Shown: positions 34,291 to 45,793 of the stretch, piece after piece
How positions within the stretch are numbered: the stretch's first letter is position 1
How the letters are laid out: the number at the start of each line of letters is the position of its first letter
Assembly: GCA_905182995.1 (NCBI GenBank)
Contig: CAJJDP010000004.1
Location: 542,417 to 606,416, forward strand
DNA: 64,000 nt
Direction of reading: 5' to 3'
From: Paramecium octaurelia
Taxonomy: Eukaryota; Ciliophora; Oligohymenophorea; Peniculida; Parameciidae
Made by a program: the position numbers and the translations under genes
The notes under the pieces: model-generated
Told to the model about the DNA's origin: nothing
What the model saw: only the letters and a program-made list of their open reading frames with translations
The model's database searches: none

Positions 34291-35783
34291 ATGGATTAAT
34301 AATAGGGAATTCCTGCTGAATAAATCAACTCATTGGTAAATAAGCATTTTGATGATGCTTTGCCAAAATTCATAGAGATACTCAAGATTCCTAGTCAATC
34401 AAGGTTGTTTGACCCAGAATACTTGACAAATGGATTGTTGTAAAAAACAGCAGAAGAATTCAGAGATTATGTTTTAGCAGCAAATTTAAAGAGTTTTAAC
34501 TATATATTAATAGTAATTAGATGCCAAAGTAGAGCTTTTGTAAGACGAGGGATATTCTCCATTCTTATTTGTTGAAGTGGATGGATCCGATGGTTAAACT
34601 GATGGTACAGTCTTATTTTACGGTCATATGGATAAATAGCCACCATTCAATGGTTGGAAGGAGGGATTGAGTGCCTATGAACCAAAAATAGTTGATGATA
34701 AATTATATGCAAGAGGAGGAGCAGATGATCATTATTCAATCCTTGGAGCAGTAATAGCAGTGAGAACAATTTAGGAATTGGGTTTGAAACATCCAAGAAT
34801 TGTTATGACATTTGAAGCAGATGAAGAAAGTGGATCTCTACACATTGATCATTACTTGGCAAAATTAAAAGAAAAAATAGGAGCTGTTGATTTGGTTGTA
34901 TGTTTGGATTCTGGATGTGGTAACTATGAATAATTATGGATTACAACTACTTTGAGAGGTATGGTGGGTGCATGTGTCACAGTTAAAGTCCTAGATGAAG
35001 GAGTGCATTCAGGTGATGCATCAGGTGTCGTACCATCATCATTCAGAATCTAAAGACTCCTTTTAGATAGAATTGATAACCCTAATACTGGAGAAGTCAT
35101 TGAAGACTTTCAAGTCAATATTCCAGGAGAAAGATATTTGCAAGCTTAAAAGGCAGCTGAAGTTTTAGGTAAGACCATCTTAACCAAATTCCCATTTCAT
35201 GGCACTACTTAACCAACCACTTAGGATTATTTCAAAGCATACTTAAATAGAATCTGGAAAGCATAACTCTCAGTTGTAGGAGCTGAAGGATTGCCTCTAG
35301 CCAAAACGGCAGGAAATGTACTCAGACCTGAAACTACTTTGAAGTATTCTTTAAGATTACCACCAACCAAGGATCCAAAAGAAGCAGAAGCTGCATTCGT
35401 CAAAATTGTAATTCTACTTTCTTACTATTTCATAGTTAACTACGAATGTTCCATATAATGCCACTGTCAAAATCACTGGATTAGGATCTGGCTCGGGTTT
35501 TAATGCCCCTTAAAATTAACCATATCTGGATTAACTCATCTAAAGTGCTTCCTAAAAGTTCTACAAGAAGGATGCATAAACCTTAGGTGAAGGAGGTTCG
35601 ATTCCCCTTATGAATACACTTAAAGAATAATATCCAAAGGCTTAATTTATAGTAACTGGAGTTTTGGGACCTAATTCCAATGCACATGGACCAAATGAAT
35701 TCTTACACATCCCTTTCACAAAATCCTTGATTAGTTGCATAACATATATTGTAACTGGGCTTCAAATCCATTTAAAGAAATGA
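34291..35783 (+). CDS. M20 family metallopeptidase, CNDP2-like dipeptidase
   Basis: Three exons (introns 34493-34520 and 35408-35435) encode 478 residues, the typical length for cytosolic non-specific dipeptidase. The di-zinc ligands are all visible: His in FYGHMDKQPP, Asp in ARGGADDHYS, the catalytic and bridging glutamates in FEADEESGS, Asp in VCLDSGCG and the late His in GPNSNAHGPNEF. The lid-domain signature GVHSGDASGVVPSSFRI is also kept. The enzyme should hydrolyse dipeptides such as Cys-Gly in the cytosol. No signal peptide is present. The first intron removes a block that would otherwise add a frameshift right before AKVELLQDEGYSPF. Confidence 0.93.
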
Positions 35784-35950
35784 GCATTTATTTAAATCAT
35801 ATAATATTTAGATGCGTAGTTGAAATATATAGTTTTAGATTTTAAGATCTAATTATTTAAGTAGATGTTCAAGTTTAGATACAAAAACTACTATTTGTTT
35901 TTGTTTTATAAAATAAATATATAAAATTATTAATATACATCAAAAAGTAC

Positions 35951-36455
35951 ATGACAACCTGGAGAGCATTGCTATCACCCAATAAAAATATATCTTTTTC
36001 AGTTTCTCATAAAGAATCTTTGGATAATAGAATAGTCACATAAATCAAAGCCAGACATGCAAAAACAATTACCTAAAGCACGAATCTAACTTAAAACAAA
36101 CCAACAATAAGGAGAGAGCATTCTGAATCCATTGATTGCGATTAAGCATTTATTTAATCTTCTTCCAAAGACTTTTTTGCTGTAATGATTATTTTAATAT
36201 TTTAAGAATTTTAATGTAAATAAAGACAAGACTTAATTGAACGAAATCAAGCAAGTCTTAATCTAAAATTAGATGAATTTATAATAATTACATAAGAACA
36301 TCGATAAATTTGATTATAATTAAAGACAAATTTAAGCATTATAAAAATAAATACTTCATTAAAGAAGTAAGTACAGTTTATCTATAAACACAAAAATAAA
36401 TCAATGCCAAAAAAAAATATAAGATATCTAATTATTACTTTTGAGTAAAAAGTGA
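35951..36455 (+). CDS. hypothetical coiled-coil protein
   Basis: Two exons (intron 36182-36206) encode 159 residues. The N-terminal about 75 residues are Ser/Thr/Lys-rich and polar; the second exon is a Gln/Asn-rich helix with heptad-like Leu/Ile positions (LNEIKQVLIQNQMNLQQLHK). No domain or signal peptide is present. The frame depends on reading nine or more TAA/TAG codons as Gln in the last 80 residues. Confidence 0.65.
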
Positions 36456-36492
36456 ATTAATATTATGAAATATAAATATAATAATATAACCT

Positions 36493-36909
36493 ATGGGTGC
36501 TGTCTGTTGTACAGAGTTGTTTTAAAGAGGAGGTGAATTAGATCTGAAAATGGTTAAGTCAGAGGAGAATAATTAATAAATACTAAATGGAACTCCTACT
36601 ATATCAAAAGAGTTATATACTAGTAAGGATAAAATATAAGGATAAATGGAAATTTGTTATTCATGTCAAGTGTTGAAAATTCATTGTGAATGCAAATCTG
36701 TGTAAAAATTACTTGGGGATGTGGATGATGAGCAAATATTTATACATTCGTCTCGATCCCTGGATAGCTCATCCTCAGAATCTCGTCCAGACGATACGAA
36801 TACTAAAAAAACGATTTTAAAGCATCAATTACATTATATATCAAATACGTAATAATAGCAAATTCAAATAAAAAAGAAGGTTAGATTCGATTTAACTAAG
36901 AAATAGTGA
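36493..36909 (+). CDS. small N-acylated protein with an RVxF-type PP1-docking motif
   Basis: A single exon of 138 residues. MGAVCC at the start is a strong N-myristoylation consensus (Gly2) with two adjacent cysteines for palmitoylation, so membrane anchoring is likely. A CxxC-like pair (CYSCQVLKIHCEC) occurs in the middle and could bind zinc. The C-terminal end carries KKKVRFDLTKK; K/R-V-x-F preceded by basic residues is the canonical protein phosphatase 1 docking motif. Together these suggest a membrane-tethered PP1 regulator or targeting subunit, an inference from short motifs. It lies 37 bp after the coiled-coil gene. Confidence 0.7.
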
Positions 36910-36955
36910 TGTTAACTAACTAATATTTTTTGTTTTACTTAATATAAATATACAC

Positions 36956-37761
36956 TCATTCTGCTTTCTTTTTTTCCTTATTATCTGTTATTTCCTTAGG
37001 AGAACTTTCCTCTTCCTCTTCTTCTTTCTATGAATTTTCTTCCTCTTTTTTAGGTGACAATTTATTATCGTCTTGCTCCTTTGATTTCACTTTGGTCTTC
37101 CTATTTTTTTCCTTTTTCTCTCTTTCTGGAATACAGCAAACTAAAAATCTAAGAAATTATATACTTATATAGGAAAGTAAAACACCCACTAAAATGAATG
37201 ATGATAGAATTAGCCATTCCTTCAATTCGAAAATAGAGATTTCAGGCAATTCTTATTATTTACCTTTATTACGCTGTCTCTTTCTACCTGAATCTTGTTG
37301 ATCATTTCCATCATCACCTCCATCATTGTCCTTCTTCTATTAATTAACCATATCATCAATCGATTTAATGACTTTAAGAATCTCATTTTTCTTCGCACTC
37401 TTCTTTTTTGATCCATACTTCTTTAAATCAGCCTTTTCAACTAAATGTTAATGTGCCTCCAAATTAATTTTTTATGATTGCAATTATTGAATAATCTATT
37501 GAATATAGTTCTCCTTACCTCCATTGTTTCCTAAGTAGAGATGCTATCTAAACAGGATTCAACCAAGGAAGCAACAGCAGACATCACTGCTTCTTCTTTT
37601 GATAATTATTATAAGTGAACCATTTCTCCAACTGCTTTTCCAGCTAACTCTTAATTATTTTGCAAGTAGTATCTAGAAAATATAACACAAGCTGCATTTG
37701 TCAATTATTTTTCATCCTATATTTGAGCATAAGCAAATGCCAATACTATCAATATTAACAT
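36956..37761 (-). CDS. type I membrane protein with charged cytosolic tail, unknown
   Basis: Two secure exons (intron 37496-37518) encode 260 residues. A short signal peptide (MLILIVLAFAYAQ) is followed by a lumenal helical part with two cysteines and a Lys/Asp/Gly-rich linker (KKDNDGGDDGNDQQDSGRKR). One transmembrane helix (LILSSFILVGVLLSYI) and a highly charged Lys/Glu tail of about 60 residues end the protein. A second GT...AG block of 24 nt (37141-37164) lies at the membrane edge and is in frame, so it may be an intron or coding. If spliced, the tail joins directly as CCIPERE. No family was recognised. Confidence 0.7.
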
Positions 37762-38208
37762 TAATTAATAAATAATATAGAAAACAATAATTAAATTTGA
37801 GGTTATCTCTTGAATTGATGTTTCCCTTACTTGAGAGAAAAAGAAACACCGAATATAAGCAACCATAAATACAAGGATATTAAAATTTAATAATAAATTC
37901 TTATTTAGTACTTAAATTATCTTTCAAAATTAATACTTTAAAAATTACATATATAAAATTCTATTTTATATAAATCTATATAATGATCTTTAATTGTAGG
38001 TTAAGGCGAGCTTTTAAATTTACACAATTTCAAAAGAGTCCAAAAAATAGATTCTATAGGATAGTCTATTAAAAGTCTATCAAACTTTGAATGAAAACTT
38101 GGTTTAAGAAAGTATATTATGATTAAATGACATCTAGTTCTTTCAAGTAGACAATTCATTAAAATAAGGTAATATGATTAATAATACGCTAAATAATATA
38201 ATAAACAA
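37762..38208. other. intergenic; possible gene relic, no confident ORF
   Basis: On the plus strand a frame open from 37835 to 38119 contains coding-like text near its end (SLLKVYQTLNENLVQE) but lacks a start codon and is AT-driven elsewhere. A competing frame starts ATG at 37983 with a presequence-like stretch. Nothing could be joined convincingly. Confidence 0.35.
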
Positions 38209-40935
38209 TCATCTTCTATTATTTAACCTGAACTTCATTATTTTATAAACTACATTTTAATTAAATGTATAAAGGTAGGCATTTACATCTGTTTTAGAAA
38301 ATAATTGAGATCCTCTTTTTTTCCTCAAATTCTCATAATTTCTTATAATGCTGTCTGCATTATCATGCTTTTTATAATATTGATAGAAACAAAGTTTATC
38401 AATATCATTCTAATGAAATTGTAACTCTAATAAAAATTCGTCTAAAAAACTTTATTAATCAACGCACATCTAACCTGGCATTTCATTAATAGAGCAATTA
38501 ACTGATATCTCCTTTTATTAACTTACTTGCACCATTGATGGTTTATTTTTATACTCTACCTTTTTATAAAATATTGTCTTTGCATTGGATTTTCTTCTTT
38601 CTGCATCAGTTCGCTTGATAACGTCCTATAAATTAACTATTTCATCGTCTTAATTAATATTAGAATCTTTGCTATGGAATTTAGGTTGGACAGTAAATTT
38701 CTTTTTGGTTGTTTATTTGCTAATTTACAAGATATCTGGAGTATCGATCTTTATTGACGATCCATCAATTTATTCGTTAGCATAACTTTATTATTAATAA
38801 GCTTTAATGGATCCTTATATGTCCTTATGCATGATTCTAACATTTAGTTTTTAATTAAGCCTTTCAAAATTCGTGTCTCTTTCTTAATATGAATGAAATA
38901 AAGATTTTTTGATTCTTTATTCTAAATTAGGTTTGTATGTTAATATTGGACACTCGATTGTTAGATGGTTAAACTACTTACAAACTTTGCAATTTTTCAA
39001 TAAGATGGAGAATGAATTATTAAAAACAATAGTATCCTTAATATTATGGAATTTTTCAAAATCCTTCTAATTATACCTAATTAGATTTATAAATTCTGTT
39101 CTTTTAATTTAATATAAGGAGGAAAATCCAACACTTAAAGCTGAAAATTTAGGCTATAAACCAGTAAAAAATTGGTATTCCCCAAAAGTTTCCCCTTTTT
39201 TAAAGGTTGCCAAAACTTTTTTACTGTTCTCTTCTATCAAATCAATTTCTCCTTCGTCAATATAATATCTAATTAAATAAGTTTTAATTACAGGCTTTAA
39301 TCCTAGGTTTCACCTTTATGAAATACATAATCATTAGGGGTTATTTTGATTATTTTTAATTCATCTTGAAGATTTTTGAGGGATTACTTTGAAAATTATT
39401 GATTTAATATTTTCATACTAGATACAATTTTTGTTTGCAAATCTCTATTCAACTCGGATTTTAATCCATTTGGTAAATTATTGATTATTTATTATACATA
39501 TTCACTATTTTCTTGAAATTCTTTATCAATTTGATATTTGATATAATTTCTAACTCTTGATTATATTGTTTCATCCAATTAGTATTTCCTCATATAATTG
39601 TTAATTACAATTAATGATTTTCTAATAAAATTAAATTTATTTACGTTTATTTTTATTTTTAATCATTATATGATTTTAATATAATCCCAATAGAGTTAAG
39701 AGAATATGCATACATTACACTTGAGATTAGCATCATAATATTTACAAAAGTCATCTCAACATAATTTTAAGGTACTATGTCTCCATATCCCACTGTTACC
39801 ATTGTCATTGAAGCCCAATAAAACGACTAATTGTATCTTATATAAAATCCCTCGTTTAATAGATTACGTTTAATTAACCATGTTGTGCCTAATGACTCTG
39901 TATTCACTCCTATATAGTGCCAAATGCATGCCATGTAATGAGCAAAATAATAGATTAATATTATTAAACTAATTATGTCTTTGACATTACTTGCTATTTC
40001 TTTAAGATATAATTATTCAGTATATTTTTTAAAATTATTTGATATTTAAATAATTAGGATTGCAATTTACAATATAAATATGAACTCTCTGGCAAAGTTT
40101 ATTTAATAAAAGTGATAGTAGCATAATATCCATAAAATGATACTACTTATATTTTTATAGATATGATTGATAATATATGTTTTTAATATCGTCCCCCTCT
40201 CTTCAATTATCTCCCCCTAATCAATTATTGCTCTATTTAGATTAATTGGTATATCAAAACACAAAAATAATATGATTATTATTTCAAAACTCTCGAAAAT
40301 TGTTGAGTTTTCATTAAAAGCAAACAAAATAGGACATAACCATAAGCTAAATAGGTTAATTATAAGAGATAATTTATCCCAAATTATTATAGTTTTGTCA
40401 CCTGGAAGAAAAAGTAACCTATTTGAGCTTTAACTATTAATTTCTTAAATTATAAGATTAAATTACTTCTCTTTTTTTTAGATGAATCTTCTAATAAATA
40501 CTACTCAGATTACAATAGGTGTTTCATACTCGATGATAGTACATATGATTATTAGAGTAGATTATTCTTAAACTTTTAAACTAAAGTATTCATAAAAAAG
40601 TTTTTTAATAATAATGATTTTTCCTATCTCTTTATTGAAATGCTATCAGTCTTTTGATGGTTTTTCTAATAATCTAGATTACTAATTACTGTTTGATTTG
40701 GTAATCTACGACTAAAGCTTTTAGATCCTTTATTTAGAAAACCTGCCTTTAGTAAATCAAATTATTAAGTTTTACTCTCATTCGTATTATTTTATGATAT
40801 CTCGGATGGTGAAGACACATCAATTTCTTAACCTTTTTAGTAAGTTTCAAGCTGTAGATAATTCATTTCTAATGAGGGCCCCAATATAGGTGATGAAATG
40901 TGTCCTCTTTCACTATTAATAATTTACATTGACAT
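38209..40935 (-). CDS. CNBD-type K+ channel with a CCHC zinc knuckle (copy A)
   Basis: Four exons (introns 40444-40466, 39622-39644 and 39269-39291, all 23 nt) encode 885 residues. A polar N-terminus of about 190 residues precedes six hydrophobic segments (about 190-400). The pore helix and filter read TMVTVGYGDIVP near residue 372, a K+-selective signature. A C-linker and a cyclic-nucleotide-binding-like domain follow (YYIDEGEIDLIEENSK, then FKKGETFGEYQFFTGL). Right after it, near residues 624-637, lies C-x2-C-x4-H-x4-C (CKVCKQFNHLTIEC), a zinc-knuckle spacing. The remaining about 250 residues are polar. S4 has few basic residues, so voltage sensing is doubtful. The classical phosphate-binding Arg of the CNBD is not evident. 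Confidence 0.9.
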
Positions 40936-41381
40936 CTTTTAGTATTTGTGAAATTTAATTTTAGAATAATGAGCAAATATAAGTATATTTAAATCGTAAA
41001 TACAAATTACACCCACAATTGATTTAATCTAAGAATTATCCTTCTCTAAAAGTAATTTAAACAATAGTAAAATAAGTAAAGAAAAGCCACTCACAGAAAA
41101 CGAAAAATAGAGAAATCTTTTTTTAAAATTACAAAGAGAGGTTAATATAGAGAGAATAGAAAATTTGTAGAACAACATTGAGATGAAACCTATTAATTTG
41201 GGATATTTCCAAAAGGTTATTTGTATTAATTATATTTAGTTAATTATGAAAAGGTATGAAAATACAATAATTTAGTATTGGAGTATAAGAATATTAATAA
41301 AAATTAGTCAGAATCTATTTGTTTTCGTTTAATAAAATAATTAATATAAATTATTATTTATTTGTAAAATTAATATAGAGA
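40936..41381. other. divergent intergenic region, nothing recognised
   Basis: About 445 bp between the start of channel copy A (minus) and the start of a small acylated protein (plus). No frame with protein character was seen. It should hold both promoters. Confidence 0.45.
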
Positions 41382-41606
41382 ATGGGATTATGCTCATCTA
41401 AAAAATTAGAGTCTAAAAGAAACATTATTGTAAGATTAGAGGATCATGTCAAAAAGATAGATTAAAATAATATTCACGATCAAGCTTTATTAATTTTATA
41501 TAATAGCAGAAATTAGAGAGTATCACATTTGAATGAACCTATAATGAGCGGATTTAGTAAACAATTTCAAAAAACTTAAGAGCCTTCTCAAAAAAGCTCT
41601 GCTTGA
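41382..41606 (+). CDS. 74-residue N-myristoylated small protein
   Basis: A single short exon of 74 residues that standard ORF calling misses because its Gln codons are TAA/TAG. It begins MGLCSSKKLESKR: Gly2, Ser/Thr at positions 5-6 and a following Lys pair form a textbook N-myristoylation signal, with Cys4 available for palmitoylation. The rest is polar with one possible amphipathic helix (RLEDHVKKIDQNN) and ends SSA. It sits between the two K+ channel genes. A membrane-associated regulatory role is inferred only from the acylation motif. Confidence 0.6.
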
Positions 41607-41724
41607 AATTCTTTTGAGGAGGTGATTTAAATGTGATTTGTAATTAATATTTTATGAAATGAAAATAGATAATATAATTTAGTAATAATTATAACAATAT
41701 ATAAGTATATCATCACAATTCGAA

Positions 41725-42574
41725 ATGAAAAGGCTAATATAGAGTACTGACTTTAATGTGGCAATTCCTATAAATAGCACAAAACATGCAATTAATGATG
41801 GTTTGTTAGTTTATATAATAATTGATAGATTACTACATGTTCCAAAAATATAAATGCTCCTCGCCAGCAATTTTAGGGGATGTCCTTCGTTGTAATACAC
41901 CAGTCTAATCCTAACTATCACCAATCGAAAACTAATAAAAAAGTTGCTTTTCACTTTTATCAGACAACTTTGATTTTTCTGTTAAAGATGTATCTCGAAA
42001 ATATAATAACGGATCTCGATAATTAAGCATTTAAAAAGAAAATGAAGAAGAAACAGTTAAAATTTAGAGAATAATTCAACAGGAATAAATTATTCTTGAA
42101 GAATAGGAGATTTTAAATAAAAAATTACAAAACATCAGATCAGATACTAACCAAAAATTAGAGGAACTTGATAAATGTATATCAAACTAATTTATTTTAG
42201 AATATCTTCAAAGGAGGTCAGAGATCATCAAATAACTATAATTCTCTATTGGTTAATATAGTAGCAATATAAGAGATAGTTAAACAAAAGAGCCACCTTT
42301 AAAAAGCGCTCTAAAAAAAAAAGAAAATAAAAGACAACACACATAAGATAAATATTAAAATGAATTAAATGATGAAGATTCTTAAGATGACTGGAACTTT
42401 ATACATCAAGCTAAAATCAACCTTGAAAAATAAAGAACACATTAAAACACTGACGATGAACGAACTCCCTCTAAGGTTCGATTTGTTAGTACTAAAGACA
42501 CTAATTAGTAAAAGAAATTGCGAAAAAGCATAAATATATCTGATTTAAACATGTTTTAAAAATTTAGGCATTGA
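41725..42574 (+). CDS. coiled-coil protein with an RVxF-like motif
   Basis: Two exons (intron 41801-41828) encode 273 residues. A Ser/Asn/Gln-rich N-terminus (about 1-95) leads to a coiled coil (about 95-165: QEQIILEEQEILNKKLQNIR). A basic/acidic linker follows, and near residue 245 comes SKVRFVSTKD, which fits the K/R-V-x-F phosphatase-1 docking consensus. The gene at 36493 ends in a similar KKVRFDLTKK. No catalytic domain is present. The downstream channel gene ends 44 bp away on the other strand. Function unknown; PP1 binding is inference. Confidence 0.65.
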
Positions 42575-42618
42575 CACAGTTAAAATTCTATTTATAAATA
42601 CAAATTTGAACACTTTCA

Positions 42619-45520
42619 TCATTTTTCATGTGATAAAGGTGGAGGTTAATAGAAGATACTAGTTTTCGCTTATTTGCTTCTTCTGGGTTAAAACTATATT
42701 ACTTGTGAACTTCTTGCTACTTATTTCAATCTTTTTAATTTGTATTAAGTTTTGAACTTTTTGGCTTTATAGTAAATAGCATATTTTCCAATATTTTTTC
42801 TTGATAATATTTTTATATATCTTTAAGACTTCTAATAATCTTGAATAATTTAGGGAAAATTCTAATGACTAAAATAATACTTAAAGGATTCCATCCTGTC
42901 TATATCGCAACATTAAAATTAAGGGACAATATCATTTATTTTTAGTTCTCCTTGTTAATTTTAGATATCATTGTTAATTGCAGACAAATTACTATGAATA
43001 TCTGTATTTTCTATGCTTTTTTTGCCCTTTGTTCTGATCGTAGGTTCATAAGAGCTTTTCTCATATTCTGGCATTATTTTAGTAACAGATATTTAGAGAC
43101 CATTTTTTTCACTATTACGAATTGTTTATTTCGATTTTTCTTGTGACATTGCCCTATTATAAGTTTTATCCAAAAATTTTAAAGATATTTTCTATTCTTA
43201 ATATTGTTGATGCTATTATGATTAAGGCTTTTCTGAGGACATCGATTTAAATCTTGACCTATTTCTTGTATAAACCTTTTCCAATGAGCTTTCCTTCTCT
43301 TCAGGTTTATCTTCTGCTTGATTTGTTTCAGATGAATCTGGAGAGGGAGGATGGAACAATTCTGATAATTCATCATTTTCAAATAGTTTTGATTCGGTAA
43401 TAAATTTGACACACTAGTTACAATTTTCCTGTTTTCTAATTAATTCAATAATATACTTTTAATTTAATTAATGAATTTCCACTCTTTCTTTTGGTTCTTT
43501 TCTAATATTTCCTTTGCTAAAATAGAAAGCCTTCCTTCTTTATCAATTTCTCCAAGTCTGGAATATATCTCACAAATGGACAATCTGTTATGAAATGTGT
43601 AGATTTTTGACAGCAATTACATTTTAATCCTGAATGTTGGCAAGGGATCTTCAATAATAGATGATCTTTGATGCTAAAAAACTTTTCCTTATCTTCTTAA
43701 TTTGAATTTAGAATTTCTAATGTTTAATTTCGAGAGATTTTATAGATTTGACTAAATGTCATACTTTTTGCTGTGCATTTTCTTTATTCACCTGTAAAAA
43801 ATTCATATTCACCAAAGCAGTCTCCTTTATGCAATACACACAATGTTTAACCACTCTACTAATCAATTAGACTTACTTCTCCCTTAACTAATATATACAG
43901 GGATAAGTCATCTTCAATACAGTTTTTATTGTAGATTATTTCTTATGGATTCAAATGATGAGACTATAAAGTAAATGCTATCTGTTTTTAAATTTCTTAA
44001 GATAAATGATATTTAAAAAAATAACAATTTTACAAGGGTTTACTCTATATATCATAAATTAATTCTTATCTTAAATTAGGAGTCAATTTTTAAATGATTG
44101 AAGAAATCTAATTTCATAAAAATCTTACAATACTTCATCATCATTTTTGCTACTATCTTGCTCAAAATAGAATTTTAAATAATTTCTGATTTTGCTCTGC
44201 AATTATTAATTGACTTAATTCTAGTTCATATATCTATTCATTTATACTGAAAATTTTCTAAAATCAATATATAAATTACAACTTACTTATATTTCTAAAC
44301 TTTGATGCTAATATTTTAAAGAATCATTCCTATGGAATTGAGAGAATACCCGAATATTGCACTTGAAACGATCATAGTTAAGTTACAAAATAGCATCTCA
44401 AAAGGGTTTTGAGGAGTAATGTCACCGTACCCTACTGTCACCATAGTCATAGTTGACCAATAAAATGAATAATTATATCTGATCCAAATAGTATCATTAT
44501 GCATAGTCATCAGAGACATCCAAGTATTGTAACCTATTTCTTCAGTTAACAATGCTATTTTTTGCCAAATGCAAGCAGTGATATGAGCAAATATAAATAC
44601 TATCAACAACACTTTGGTCAATTCAAAAAAGTTTTAATATTCATCAAAAGTTTCTTATAATTTTTCTAGAAAATGTCTCAATCTTTTAATAGTTATGTAA
44701 ACTTAGATTCCAGCCAGAATAAGAGAAATTAGTTCAATGCTATTTGAGTATTTAGAGTCATTAACAAATAGAATTATTATAGACATTAAATCAAATGTTA
44801 GATCAGTCTTTATGTAATATATTAGTATTAACTTTCTGTTTTCTAGAATTGATCCTTAAACGAGGAGACTTTTATTTGTTTTGATTAAGATATCTATTAT
44901 GCCAATATATCTTAAGAAGTTTTCAAAAACGACAATGAAAGTACTTGTGTCTGGCTGGAATGAAACCAAAAATGGTCCCCAAAAGGTAATTAACATGATT
45001 TGAAGAAATAAGACTAACTCCCAAACTAAAACAAATGTTCCTTAAGGTGGTATGATTGGAAGCTTATATAAGAAGCTTCTGCTATTATCTTCTCTATCTT
45101 TAGACTGAAGTTTTACGTCTTTCAAGTATCGTTCCTAGGTAATCAACATAAAATCTTTATTAAAGGACTTTGGAAAAATATAAGCTTTTTTTTTTAGCTA
45201 TTCAACAAATGAATTAACTAAAGTCTTAATAATAATAAACTAATGTAATTGTCTTTAATCATTGCTCTATTATTCAAATAATTCTTATTTTCCTCTTATT
45301 TATTCGGATGTAGGCTATGATTAATAAATGAATTTACTGTACACTCTTTCTGATTTAGAGATGGTACGATGTGTTTTTATGAATCGATTTATGGGGAATT
45401 AATGTATTCATTGCTCTATTCTTCAAAAGGGATATCCTGTATTTCTTAAGGAGATAAATTTTTGGGAATGATTTATCCTGCAATTAAGTAAGTGTGAAAT
45501 GGATTACAAATTTCAGACAT
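42619..45520 (-). CDS. CNBD-type K+ channel with a CCHC zinc knuckle (copy B)
   Basis: Five exons (introns 45218-45240, 44258-44286, 44108-44133 and 43429-43456) encode 931 residues. Topology matches copy A: about 120 polar residues, six membrane segments, the filter TMVTVGYGDITP near residue 352 and S6 ending FGYSLNSIGMIL. A C-linker of the usual type follows (QSKIRNYLKFYFEQDSSKND, then KLTPNLRQELIYDI), and the CNBD contains LVKGEVSLID and GDCFGEYEFFTGE. Near residues 607-620 a C-x2-C-x4-H-x4-C knuckle occurs again (CNCCQKSTHFITDC). The tail of about 270 residues is acidic then basic. It is a tandem paralogue of copy A, about 1.7 kb away, in the same orientation. Confidence 0.92.
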
Positions 45521-45793
45521 TCTACTTGAATCTAGCTATTGGTTATGTGTTACTTGACATAGACGAATGATTTCCGGGAAATTTATAATCGTTTAAATTG
45601 TTGTCGCTGAGGTTCATGTGATGACAATAAATTTAAATTAAAATCGAAATTTATAATCAATAAATTAGGAATCTCAATTGATATACAGAAATTTTCCTTT
45701 AATGAAGTCTGTTTAAAGTGTGTTCTTGGATTGTATTCTTGCTAAGTATTGATATTTCCAAGGATAATTAATTATTAAGTAATTAATATTATA

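Noticed and set aside
35590-35615. GGTTCGATTCCCC resembles a tRNA T-arm
   Set aside because: It is in frame inside the dipeptidase gene (GGSIPLM) and no acceptor or anticodon arms can be folded around it.
37818-38122. Apparent 100-codon gene from ATG 37818
   Set aside because: Recounting showed that the start and the downstream coding-like text are in different frames and a TGA at 37832 blocks the latter.
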